Origin: Strigops habroptila
Lineage: Eukaryota > Chordata > Aves > Psittaciformes > Psittacidae
Length of the DNA: 64,000 bases
Direction of reading: 5' to 3'
Assembly: GCF_004027225.2 (NCBI RefSeq)
Contig: NC_044298.2
Coordinates: 1,441,793 to 1,505,792, forward strand
Under the pieces are notes generated by a model that searched no databases, was not told the origin of the DNA, and saw only the letters and a program-made list of their open reading frames with translations. The position numbers were made by a program, and so were the translations under genes. Below are positions 55,500 through 64,000 of the stretch, one piece after another (position 1 is the stretch's first letter; the number at the start of each line of letters is the position of its first letter).

Positions 55500-58280
55500 G
55501 TTTGTCGTGGTTATGATTTTGTTCAAATTCTTGCATAGTGTGATGTCTGTGTTACACCATCATGATTTCTTTAATCTTAGGTCTTAATTGGTTAGAGTTG
55601 TAATTCCTCGTATCATTATGATGACCTCACTGGAATTGCCACGTGCATTGCGCTGACTCCACATGTTGCTTCTTCCTTTACAAAGTTGTCATAAGCTTGT
55701 CTGCTCAGAGATTTTGTAAGACTCATCTTTGGCTGAAATATACATTTTTCCTTAACAGTCCTTTAATCTATCTGGTAAATTAATTGGAGACAGAGCACAG
55801 CTTCTCCCAGGACTACCCAGGAATTTGTCTTTTCTATCCCTAACTTAAATAGAGTTCATTGATCTAAGATGGATTTAAAGTGGTCACAAATATCAGCGGA
55901 GATCATAAAATACCCATGATAATTCCCCAAAAGCTTTCCATTGAGAAGAACAGTCTTTTGAATGGCAACTTAATCCTATGTAAAAATATTTTTGTTTCCT
56001 TAAAAGAGTTTAAGTGGGAATTGAAATTCAGCTTTAAAGGAGCTCATGGTTCTGCTGACAGTGATTTGACACAAGAAGTCAAAGAAATCACCATCCAGGT
56101 ATGTACAAGGCCCATGATCCACCAAAACAAGTACAAGTCTGAGGACAAATCGAAGAAATAGATATAGGGTTTTTGCTAAATGTAGTGGGCACCAACTTCT
56201 ATCAAGTATGCTCTGGAGATTATTAGGAAAAAGTTTTTTGGGATGATTTCACAAACATTCGTGAGTTGCTGTTCAACCCAGGTAATGTTTTGTGTTGTGT
56301 TAATGTACGAAAATGTCTGAGTGATTTAGATGCTTCAGTGTTACACAATCGCATTTACTTTAATGTGCAGGAAACAAGATGGTGCACGTCACTACTTTAA
56401 TGAGATCATTATATTTGTGCCATTGGAAGTCATGGGTCAACATTAATGCAGCTCTTTCATTAAAAAATAACCTTTCAACATTCTGAATCAAAGCCCCTGT
56501 TAGTATAAGATACCACATTTGCTGTGTTATGTCATTATTTTGAACTATACTTTCCAGAAAAATATTCTACTTACATTTGTGATTATCTACACTTTTTCTC
56601 TGCTTTTTCAGAGGACAGTCAGTATCTTTTATCCAACTTCCAATTTTTTATCCTTGTCCAAGGCATTTTACAGACCCTTCTCGTTGTCATCTCAGTGAAA
56701 TTCCCCAGAGAATTCTCATCTTAATACCTGCAATGATTAAGCTGAATACTTCTTGCTGTGATATACAGCTTCACCCTGATATTTTAATTTTCTCTTCAGG
56801 TGATAAAGGAACTTTGTTTAGAACTTTGTTCTGACATGTATTGTTGCACTTTGGGAGGAGTTGTGGCTAGGGAGGTAGGTGGAAACAATAGCTGGCTAAA
56901 ATGACTGTTTCCCCCCAAAAAATTATCTGCATTTACTGCAGGGGAAGACAAAAACATTTTCCAGGCATAGAAAATGAATTACTGCAATCCACATCTCCCA
57001 GCCTGGGAGTGAATTCCTTGCCTAGATTCACATTTTACCACAAAGTCTGCAAGTCAGAGCAAGTTGAGTCTCACCACTGTCTCAGAGCAACAAACTCTCC
57101 CCGCATCAAAGTTCTCTAGTTCCTCTTGCCACTTGGTAGCATTACTCTGTATTTAATAACACCGTGATTTAAATGCTCTCTCAGTTACAAAATGTCTTTG
57201 GGGGTTCCCGTGGGAAAAAAGTGCTTATTGCAGGTTTTCTCAAGCCTCTCTGGAACAAAGTATATAAAAGCACTTTAAAAGCACTGACTAATGATTTATG
57301 CATGCTGGTTTGTTGTTATAATGAGACTTATGTGTCCCTACGGTGATTATTAGCATCAGTCTAAACAGGGAGATGCTGTTAGTCGTATCATTTCGCTAAT
57401 CAGATTGTGGTTCTTAGTTGCTGGCACTGGCCAGTTCTGTCCCTGCCCTGCTTTCCCTTTTGTGTCACCCAGGGTAGTGTGCTCCTTTCACAGAGTGTCC
57501 ACAGCTGTCTTGAGCAAGAGCTTGGTAGACTGTGATAAGAGCCTCCTGTCCTTTCCAGTATCTCTCTAGACCTTTAAGCAGCCATTAACGGTGAGATTGG
57601 ATGTTAAAGATAAGAGATGAAGAGAGTTTAAACGTCATATTTTCAAAATTAATCATAATTTCCGCATATTAAATAAGAAACAGGAGTATTTCATTGATCT
57701 GGAGATCTGTTGTTAGTATTCTAAAGTACTCTTAAAACTAAGCAAGTGTGACAAATTTTATCTTAGGAGAGAAGGTGGAATGTATTTTATTTGAAGATGC
57801 AGAAAGTGAAGGTTTATAACATGATAGTAACAGTATCAACCAAAGAAAATTCATCATTTATTTTAAATTATATTGATAATCATATGATAATGAAGGTCAA
57901 CTACACAGAACAGACACGAAACAAAAAATCGTGGCAATAAGGCGCAGGAGATGTTAGAAGATAAAGAAGAAAATGGAGAGAAAGAAAACACATACAGGAT
58001 GGAAAGGACAGAAACAGCTATTCTCAATCCGTGACTCTGTTGCTCTATCCATTAAATGCGTACTAATATGGCCATGAATGGCTAGTACTGCTTAAAAATA
58101 TCAATAATTGAAAATCTGTAACAAGAGGGAATGTAAAATATCATTGAAAGGAAGCAGAGAATATGGACTAAGGCAGTGAAGCAGAATATCATCTGTGTTA
58201 TGACCAGGTATAAAATTAGCTGAACCCTCAAAAAAAATTTAGAATAAAAAAGTTTAAAAAGCACATTGAAAATTTGATGC
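55500..58280. other. AT-rich intergenic region
   Basis: No gene is supported in about 2.8 kb. No keratin exon, CR1 or LTR was recognised. Confidence 0.55.
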
Positions 58281-58288
58281 ATGAAGGA

Positions 58289-58294
58289 TTTATT
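58289..58294 (-). terminator. Candidate poly(A) signal AATAAA, claw-type gene B
   Basis: Minus strand reads CAATAAATCCTTCATGCATC, loosely like the CAATAAAGTTTTCCTGCATC of claw-type gene C, about 400 bp after the stop of B. Confidence 0.4.
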
Positions 58295-58697
58295 GAAAAA
58301 AAAAAAAGAAGCTGGAAAATCAGACAGATGGTATGAAACAAAGCATAGGAGAACAAGAGGAATAATAGGAAATGAAAAAATGAAGATGAAAATATCTACT
58401 CTTACAGCTGTCAAGATAAAAATTCAATCACAGCTAACAAAGTACAATATTTTACACAGGTTCATGCCACATTATTATACAGATAATGACAAAGCAAAAG
58501 AAACTTGAAAATATAACACATTGAAAATTCACAAAAGAGCATATTAGGGAAAAAATGCGTAAAACTTGAGTGAAAGAAAAAATTAAACCCAGAAAAATAA
58601 GTGCTCACAGAAAAGATTAATAGTTACAACACTGGGCATGACTAGCTTCTTTTAAGTACTTCCATTACTGATAGGTATGAAAGGAATACCATTTGCT

Positions 58698-59063
58698 CTA
58701 GCAGGACCCATGGGTGTCCCACAGCCTCTGGCTGTAGTAGGGCAGAGCACAAGGGCTGCAGGCAGGAGAAGCATAGGGTCTGCCAAAGGTGCAGAGGCCC
58801 CCCGAGCCCTGCGTGGCCCCGGCGCCGTAGAGGCCTCCCAGCCCCAGGGAGCCCGCAAAGGCGGGTGCTCTGGAGGAGCCCACCACGGCTTGCTGGGGGA
58901 AGGAGCTGAGGATGGGGCCGGGGAAGGTGACAACCACGGGCGGTGGCTGGATGAAGGCTGCCGAGTCGGGGCACTGGCGGGCACACAGCTCGTTGCAGCT
59001 CTCAGCGATGGGCTGGGGGACGGCCACGCTGCTTCTTGGTGGGTACAGGTCGTAGCAGGACAT
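58698..59063 (-). CDS. Claw-type beta-keratin B (121 aa)
   Basis: Same architecture as gene A, with RSSVAVPQ in the arm, Gly65 changed to Arg (SSRAPAF) and a distinctive tail, [12 protein letters not shown], which adds a cysteine (105) and replaces Arg109 by Tyr. The frame is open 10 codons upstream (MLQAQ), but the acceptor TTGTGTTGCAG at 59085-59087 places those codons largely in the 5' leader and intron; exon 2 begins at 59084 and MSCYDLY is the family start. The intron side is almost identical to gene D (59064-59230 against 63817-63983), so B and D are recent duplicates. Just after the stop the sequence drops from GC-rich to AT-rich. Confidence 0.92.
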   Translation of the reverse strand: MSCYDLYPPRSSVAVPQPIAESCNELCARQCPDSAAFIQPPPVVVTFPGPILSSFPQQAVVGSSRAPAFAGSLGLGGLYGAGATQGSGGLCTFGRPYASPACSPCALPYYSQRLWDTHGSC

Positions 59064-59482
59064 CTTGGTGAGAGAGAGCTGAGCCTGCAACACAAGGCAC
59101 CAAGGATGGGTGTCATGAGCAAGGGCAGGATCCCCGCTGGCTGAGCTGTGCCCTGTTCCTCACGCTGCCCTGCGGCTGGAGGGGCCAGAGCCACCACCTT
59201 GCCCTCACTGCCCACCGCTTCCCCTTGGCCAATCCAGACCCCCTCGGCACCCTACTCTCCACACACAGAGGCCACACAGTCCCTTCCCCAGAGCCTGTGC
59301 GGGGCCTGACTCTGTGTTTCCTGGCCATGCAGCTCCTTCCTCCCTCCTCCCGTCTTGGCTCAGAGTGCTCTGGCCATCCCAGCCTGCTGCCAGCATGGCC
59401 GCTGCTGCCAGAGCTCTCCTGGCCGGGGAGTCCCTCGCCAACCTCAGCCACAGGAGGCAAAGCCCTGCAGCCACCCACCTAC

Positions 59483-59600
59483 CCTTATCCTGAGCAGAGC
59501 GAGGCAGCAGCGATGGATGCCAGTGCTCAGCCAGGGCAGCGCTTTTATGCGTGGCCGGCGAGGGCGGGGAGCAGTGGCCGCGCTGGCTGCACGTGGCTCG
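59483..59600 (-). promoter_or_regulatory. Promoter and exon 1, claw-type gene B
   Basis: On the minus strand, a CCACGTGC E-box (CACGTG at 59590-59595) and a variant TATA box CATAAAA (59549-59543) precede a GC-rich leader, ATCCATCGCTGCTGCCTC to CAGGATAAGG, with likely donor GTAGGT at 59482. The intron is 59482-59085 (398 bp). An inverted CCAAT (ATTGG) lies further upstream near 59734. Confidence 0.6.
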
Positions 59601-60430
59601 AGGCAGCCGATCCCCGGCCTCCTCCCTGCGTGGTGCGGGGCCGTTTTGCTGATGCCGTTTCCTGGCCAGCCCCAACCCGCTCTATCAGCCCCAGCAATTA
59701 CTCCGGCTCGGTCGCTTGAAAGCTGCCACCTCATTGGTCAAATTGGCCCCAACTGGCTTTTCATTATCCCCATTTGTAGAGGGCACGCAGCGTGACAAAG
59801 GCTGACTGCAAGTGCCCTGCGTGCCATGGCTCTTTCCCACGGGCTTGGTCTCAGGGCAACCTCAGGCGTTCTTTACAGAGCCACAGGGCAGCCCTGGGTG
59901 CTGGCACTGGGCAAGAATTGCCCTTGCCAAGGCCTTCTGAACGCCAGAGACACTGCCACGTGCTCCCAGTGTCCATTATCTACAGAAGCGTGAGGTTACG
60001 AAACACCAAATCAAAGGCACTCCCGTCGGGGACTGCCTGCTCAGCACCGTGCATCACTTGCAGCCGAGGGAAACCAGCTTCCCTCCGCCTGTAGGCGCTG
60101 GCCCTCGACCTCTGTAATGCTGGGGCAGAAAGAGCCGTCGTGCTACTCTTTCCTGAGGTGCGTGGTGCAAGGAGCACAGATGCCCGGCCTGAGTCCATAA
60201 GGCACAGGACATGTCCAGCCATGGCCCAGCCCTGAGGGTCCTTGCAAGTGTGCAGTGAGGATGGGGAGGCACATGGCTATGTGGGGGAGATGCTAGCTAT
60301 TACATAGCCCACAAAGCAGAATGGGAGGGAAGGAAACCTGGAAGAAGCATGTGCTGCTGCGGCGAGGGGCTGCTGACTCAGAGAGGGACAGGAACCAGCC
60401 AGCCCCGTCATCAGGGCAGGAAGGTGGTTC
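59600..60430. other. GC-rich region between divergent claw-type genes B and C
   Basis: No gene is supported. B (minus) and C (plus) are head to head, with their TATA boxes about 930 bp apart, so this is their shared upstream region. It is CpG- and GC-rich compared with the spacers to the left. Confidence 0.6.
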
Positions 60431-60545
60431 CACCTCTGCAGATTGGCCCAGGCAGTGCTGAGCCATGGCAAGGCCAGTATAAAAGCTCTGCCTCTGCCAG
60501 TCTCTCCCAGCCACCCCTCTGGTCGCCTTCTCCTCGGGGAACACG
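60430..60545 (+). promoter_or_regulatory. Promoter and non-coding exon 1, claw-type gene C
   Basis: GATTGGCCCAGGCAGTGCTG (inverted CCAAT) and TATAAAA at 60478-60484 within GCCAGTATAAAAGC. Exon 1 (about 60508-60545) contains CTCTCCCAGCCACCCC and ends GGGAACACG before GTAAGT. The intron is 60546-60642, only 97 bp. Confidence 0.8.
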
Positions 60546-60666
60546 GTAAGTCTGTGAACACTTGTCCCCCTGCACCAGCCCCAGGCCATCCGCCTCGGGA
60601 GTTTCCCTTTGCTGCTCTCTTGTAACCTGCGCCTTCTTGCAGAGCACCGTCCCATCGCGCACCAAG

Positions 60667-61028
60667 ATGTCCTGCTACGACCTGTACCCACCAAGAAGCA
60701 GCGTGGCCGTCCCCAGCCATCGCTGAGAGCTGCAACGAGCTGTGTGCCCGCCAGTGCCCGACTCGCAGCCTTCATCCAGCCACCGCCCGTGGTTGTCACC
60801 TTCCCCGGCCCCATCCTCAGCTCCTTCCCCCAGCAAGCCGTGGTGGGCTCCTCCGGAGCACCCGCCTTTGCGGGCTCCCTGGGGCTGGGAGGCCTCTACG
60901 GCGCCGGGGCCACGCAGGGCTCGGGGGGCCTCTGCACCTTTGGCAGACCCTATGCTTCTCCCGCCGGCAGCCTTGGCGTTCTGCCCCGCTACAGCCAGAG
61001 GCTGTGGGACACCCGTGGGTCCTGCTAG
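60667..61028 (+). pseudogene. Claw-type beta-keratin C, disrupted by four 1-bp deletions
   Basis: Translation from the conserved ATG gives [19 protein letters not shown] and stops at TGA 60724-60726. Against gene D, single bases are missing at four places in about 65 bp, all in runs: CCCCC to CCCC and CCC to CC near 60713-60721, CCCC to CCC near 60758, and GG to G near 60766. The remainder, from [11 protein letters not shown] to RLWDTRGSC, is intact in the shifted frame, except that Cys102 is Gly (SPAGSLG). Promoter, splice sites (exon 2 from 60643) and poly(A) signal are good. The cluster of homopolymer losses may be assembly error rather than decay. Confidence 0.85.
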
Positions 61029-61417
61029 AGCCAAGGCCAAAGCCACCATCACCCCTGGGGAGTGAGATCACGGGCACAAGGAACTGAGGAGTGCTGAGCA
61101 TCCCCATCCCCAGCCAAGGCCTGGGTAGCTGGCAATGTCGCACACCCTCAGCTCATCCCTGCCCTCTTCTCCTGCCCTCTGCTCTCCTTCCCTCCCCGCT
61201 CTTCTCAGGTGTCACAAGGGGCAGGATCTGCACCCAAAAGGCCCTGTGCTGCTGATGAGCAAAGTCCTGTGAATCTGGAATGTCTCACCAAGGGGGCACG
61301 TGGAGCCAGAAGCCATGCTGTGGAGAAGATGCCTTTGCTTCCCCAAAGGCGGGACAGGCAGTCTCTCTGGGATTTGCTCGCCGGTTGTGTGACACCCTCT
61401 CCTGCCCCTCTGGGCAC

Positions 61418-61423
61418 AATAAA
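61418..61423 (+). terminator. Poly(A) signal AATAAA, claw-type gene C
   Basis: GCACAATAAAGTTTTCCTGC lies about 390 bp after the stop. Confidence 0.85.
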
Positions 61424-61439
61424 GTTTTCCTGCATCCAA

Positions 61440-63180
61440 GCTTTGACTCCCTCCCTCCATCCTGCCCCGGTTCTAGAGGTTCTGGGGGTGGGTGAAGGGT
61501 AGTTGCGGGAGGGCAAATGCTGGTCCCGAGATGCCCAGGTTAGGGGAGGGTGGGTGCTGTTGGGACGTGGAGAGTGCAGGCAGGAAGGGGAAAGCCTTTT
61601 GGTGGAGCTTGCAGCAGCCGCGGAAAGGGCAGAGATCGGGATAGGCTCCGGCAGTGCTCCTGTGTCTGCTCTTCTCCACCCGGGATCAGCACCAGCTCCG
61701 CCAGGTCCTCATGAAGCCCAGGAGCACCACAGCATCTACACGCATCTGCACAGACGAGGCTGGGTGAGAGCGAGTGTTAAACCCTGTGCCAGCAACATGG
61801 CGGTGGGTTGAGAAGAGCAGTTTGTCAGGAAAGGCCCTGGGGGTGCTGGGCAACAGCAAGGCGAGCAGGATAAAGAAACGTGCTTTGGCCAAGGGCCTTT
61901 AGACATATCCTGGGCTGCAACGGTTACACGTGAAGGATCCCTGCTTTCCTGGGTATGGCCAAAATTGGCTGCCCGTGACATTTCCACAACAAATTCCTTG
62001 GTTTGCTTTGCTTCCCTTCCGGAGGTGTCTTTCTCTCATTCCCACGAGTTTCTCATTTTAGCCCCCCAGTTTTCTCCCCATCCCAATGGGGTGCTTGTGA
62101 GTGAGCTGCTCTGTGGTTGTTTCGTGGCCAGCTGGGGTTAAAGCAGGGAAAACGATGGCAGGACAGAGAGAATCTGGTCTTGCGGCGAGGGATCAGAGAG
62201 CTGGGGCAACTCCTCCTGGTACAGAGGATGCTCGGGGCATCTCGTGAATGTCTGAAGCACACATGTCTGAAGGGAAGGTGATGAGAAGCTGGAGCCAGGC
62301 TCTTTGTGCGGTGTGAGTGCCAGGCCTAGAGGGAATGGGCTCCAAGCAAACAGAGGAGGCTGCGTCTGAACGTCCCAAGCCCCTTTCTTCAGGGGGAGCT
62401 TGAGCAAGCACTGACACCTGTTAGCCTGCGAGCTTGTGGAGTCTCTGTCCTTGGAGAGGCGCAAAAGCTCCCTGGACGTGGTGCTGGGCAGCCCGCTCCC
62501 AGTGGCCCCGCTTGAGGCGGTAGTGTGACAAGATGCCCTCCCTGAAAAGGCTGCTCCCACTGTGATCAGGCTGTGATTCCTGTGATTTTGTGCGTGCAGC
62601 AGGGAACCGAGGAGCAGTGAGCGTAGAGTTCTGTGCGGGGAGTTAACAAGGGAGAAAAAGAAGGAAGGAAAAGTGGAAGGGAAGAAAGAAGAGAGAAGTA
62701 GAAGTGGAAGAAGAAGCGGGAAGGCGGAGAATTAGGAGGAGGAGGGAATAGGAAAGAAGAAGAAAAGGAGAGGGAAGGCACTGGCTTGGGAAGAGGAAGG
62801 GAAGCCCCCTTTGCTCTCTCCCGCAGGGCCTCAAGCAGAGCCGGGGAGGCACACAGGGCTGAAGCCACTGCAGGCATTGTCCCTGGTTGCCTCCAGCCCC
62901 TGGTGCAGACCCACTGATGCGCAAGGAGGCTGGAGGTCTGCAGATGCCTTAGGGCTGCATGTCCAGCTGGCAGGGAAGCAAGCGCCTTCAGGCTGGGCTC
63001 CCGGAGCTCAGCTGTGGAGCTGTGTGTGTCCAGAGCTCCCAAAAGGCAGCTCAGCATGACTCTGCTGCCAGGGCTGGGAGACTGCTGTGGCCTTGCTTGC
63101 AGGGCCCTGAGCAGGACCAGGGAGCCCTGCAGGCCACGCTGGGCTGTGACAGAAATGTGCAGAGGCAGGCATTGGATGCA
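61440..63180. other. Intergenic region between convergent claw-type genes C and D
   Basis: No gene is supported. It holds the purine tract at 62645-62808. Several open frames exist because the DNA is GC-rich, but none resembles a known avian protein or has the keratin gene context. Confidence 0.55.
62645..62808 (+). repeat. Polypurine (GA-rich) tract
   Basis: About 160 bp composed almost wholly of A and G (GAAGGAAGGAAAAG, GAGGAGGAGGGAATAGG). The complement is polypyrimidine. It has no regular period. Confidence 0.85.
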
Positions 63181-63187
63181 GGCTTGT

Positions 63188-63193
63188 TTTATT
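63188..63193 (-). terminator. Poly(A) signal AATAAA, claw-type gene D
   Basis: Minus strand reads GCAATAAAACAAGCCTGCATCC, paralleling the signal of gene C, about 260 bp after the stop. Confidence 0.75.
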
Positions 63194-63450
63194 GCAGTGG
63201 AGAAAGACACATAAGGCAGAAGCTGTCAGGTTTTCCATTAGAGCTTCTGGAGAGGTGTTCCTTCAGCCTTCTCTTACTTGGTGGCTGCTTCAGAGAGAAG
63301 CAAATTCCTTGTGGGGCGCAGGTGGAATCATGCATTTGGGCATGAGCAAGGAGGAGGAGAAGTGTCACGGGGAGAGGGAAAGCAAGGTAAACTAGAGAGG
63401 AGGCCTAAGGGTGAGGTGTCCCAGGAACTCTCGGGAATGTGGGGCTGGCT

Positions 63451-63816
63451 CTAGCAGGGCCCACGGGTGTCCCACAGCCTCTGGCTGTAGCGGGGCAGAA
63501 CGCCAAGGCTGCAGGCGGGAGAAGCATAGGGTCTGCCAAAGGTGCAGAGGCCCCCCGAGCCCTGCGTGGCCCCGGCGCCGTAGAGGCCTCCCAGCCCCAG
63601 GGAGCCCGCAAAGGCGGGTGCTCCGGAGGAGCCCACCACGGCTTGCTGGGGGAAGGAGCTGAGGATGGGGCCGGGGAAGGTGACAACCACGGGCGGTGGC
63701 TGGATGAAGGCTGCCGAGTCGGGGCACTGGCGGGCACACAGCTCGTTGCAGCTCTCAGCGATGGGCTGGGGGACGGCCACGCTGCTTCTTGGTGGGTACA
63801 GGTCGTAGCTGGACAT
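63451..63816 (-). CDS. Claw-type beta-keratin D (121 aa; 5' exon beyond window)
   Basis: Complete coding exon. The protein keeps the [14 protein letters not shown] core, Cys 23, 27, 31, 91 and 102, and a tail [13 protein letters not shown]. Residue 3 is Ser instead of the Cys that is almost invariant in the family (MSSYDLY), from TGC to AGC. Exon 2 starts at 63837 after TTGTGTTGCAG. The intron continues past the window end, so the promoter is not visible. It is tail to tail with C and a close duplicate of B, but keeps the SLGVLPRYS tail of A and C. Confidence 0.92.
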   Translation of the reverse strand: MSSYDLYPPRSSVAVPQPIAESCNELCARQCPDSAAFIQPPPVVVTFPGPILSSFPQQAVVGSSGAPAFAGSLGLGGLYGAGATQGSGGLCTFGRPYASPACSLGVLPRYSQRLWDTRGPC

Positions 63817-64000
63817 CTTGGTGAGAGAGAGCTGAGCCTGCAACACAAGGCACCAAGGATGGGTGTCATGAGCAAGGGCAGGATCCCCGCTGGCTGAGCT
63901 GTGCCCTGTTCCTCACGCTGCCCTGTGGCTGGAGGGGCCAGAGCCACCACCTTGCCCTCACTGCCCACCGCTTCCCCTTGGCCAACCCAGACCCCTCGGC

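Noticed and set aside
59113-59795. Several open frames of 100-164 codons in the GC-rich region around claw-type gene B
   Set aside because: Composition alone explains them (few stop codons in GC-rich DNA). No recognisable domains, and they overlap the intron, exon 1 and promoter of gene B.
60609-61028. Reading claw-type gene C as an intact 139-residue protein in the shifted frame
   Set aside because: The first half of that frame runs through the intron and a wrong-frame version of the Cys-rich arm. Alignment with gene D shows four deletions, so it is a disrupted gene.

Overview
The window is nuclear DNA from a bird. It lies inside the avian beta-keratin (corneous beta-protein) cluster, the kind of array found in the epidermal differentiation complex (chromosome 25 in chicken). 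The evidence is a series of small Cys-rich proteins with the avian beta-sheet core (VVVTLPGP / [15 protein letters not shown]), each encoded whole in exon 2 of a two-exon gene with a short non-coding first exon. CR1 LINE fragments and an endogenous-retrovirus-like solo LTR with a 5-bp target duplication agree with a bird. The species cannot be read from the sequence.

Layout. (1) 1-22.6 kb, plus strand: seven 98-residue feather-keratin genes in tandem. Genes 4-6 lie in a very recent 3.04-kb tandem duplication, and the spacers are themselves paralogous. (2) 25.2-45.7 kb, plus strand: four longer feather-like genes (116, 116, 116 and 110 residues) with introns of 0.74-1.84 kb in AT-rich DNA. One (ATG 32304) is a feather/feather-like mosaic. 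(3) 46.4-53.5 kb: two Gly/Tyr/Ser-rich scale-type genes on opposite strands. Exon 2 and the 3' flank form a nearly perfect inverted repeat of about 1.08 kb. The minus copy is frameshifted in a G run, and a truncated CR1 sits between them. (4) 54.0-64 kb: four claw-type genes (121 residues) in mixed orientation. One (ATG 60667) is broken by four single-base deletions, and the last runs off the window.

How they work together. All encode structural proteins that polymerise through the beta core and are cross-linked through N- and C-terminal cysteines in dying keratinocytes. The conserved promoter modules (TATA 30 bp before exon 1, a GTAAACA forkhead-like site in most feather genes, a TTTGCAT/ATGCA element) suggest coordinated regulation. 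The main story is concerted evolution: tandem duplication, gene conversion (including between subfamilies), inverted duplication and loss of individual genes. I saw no RNA genes, CRISPR arrays or unrelated protein-coding genes.
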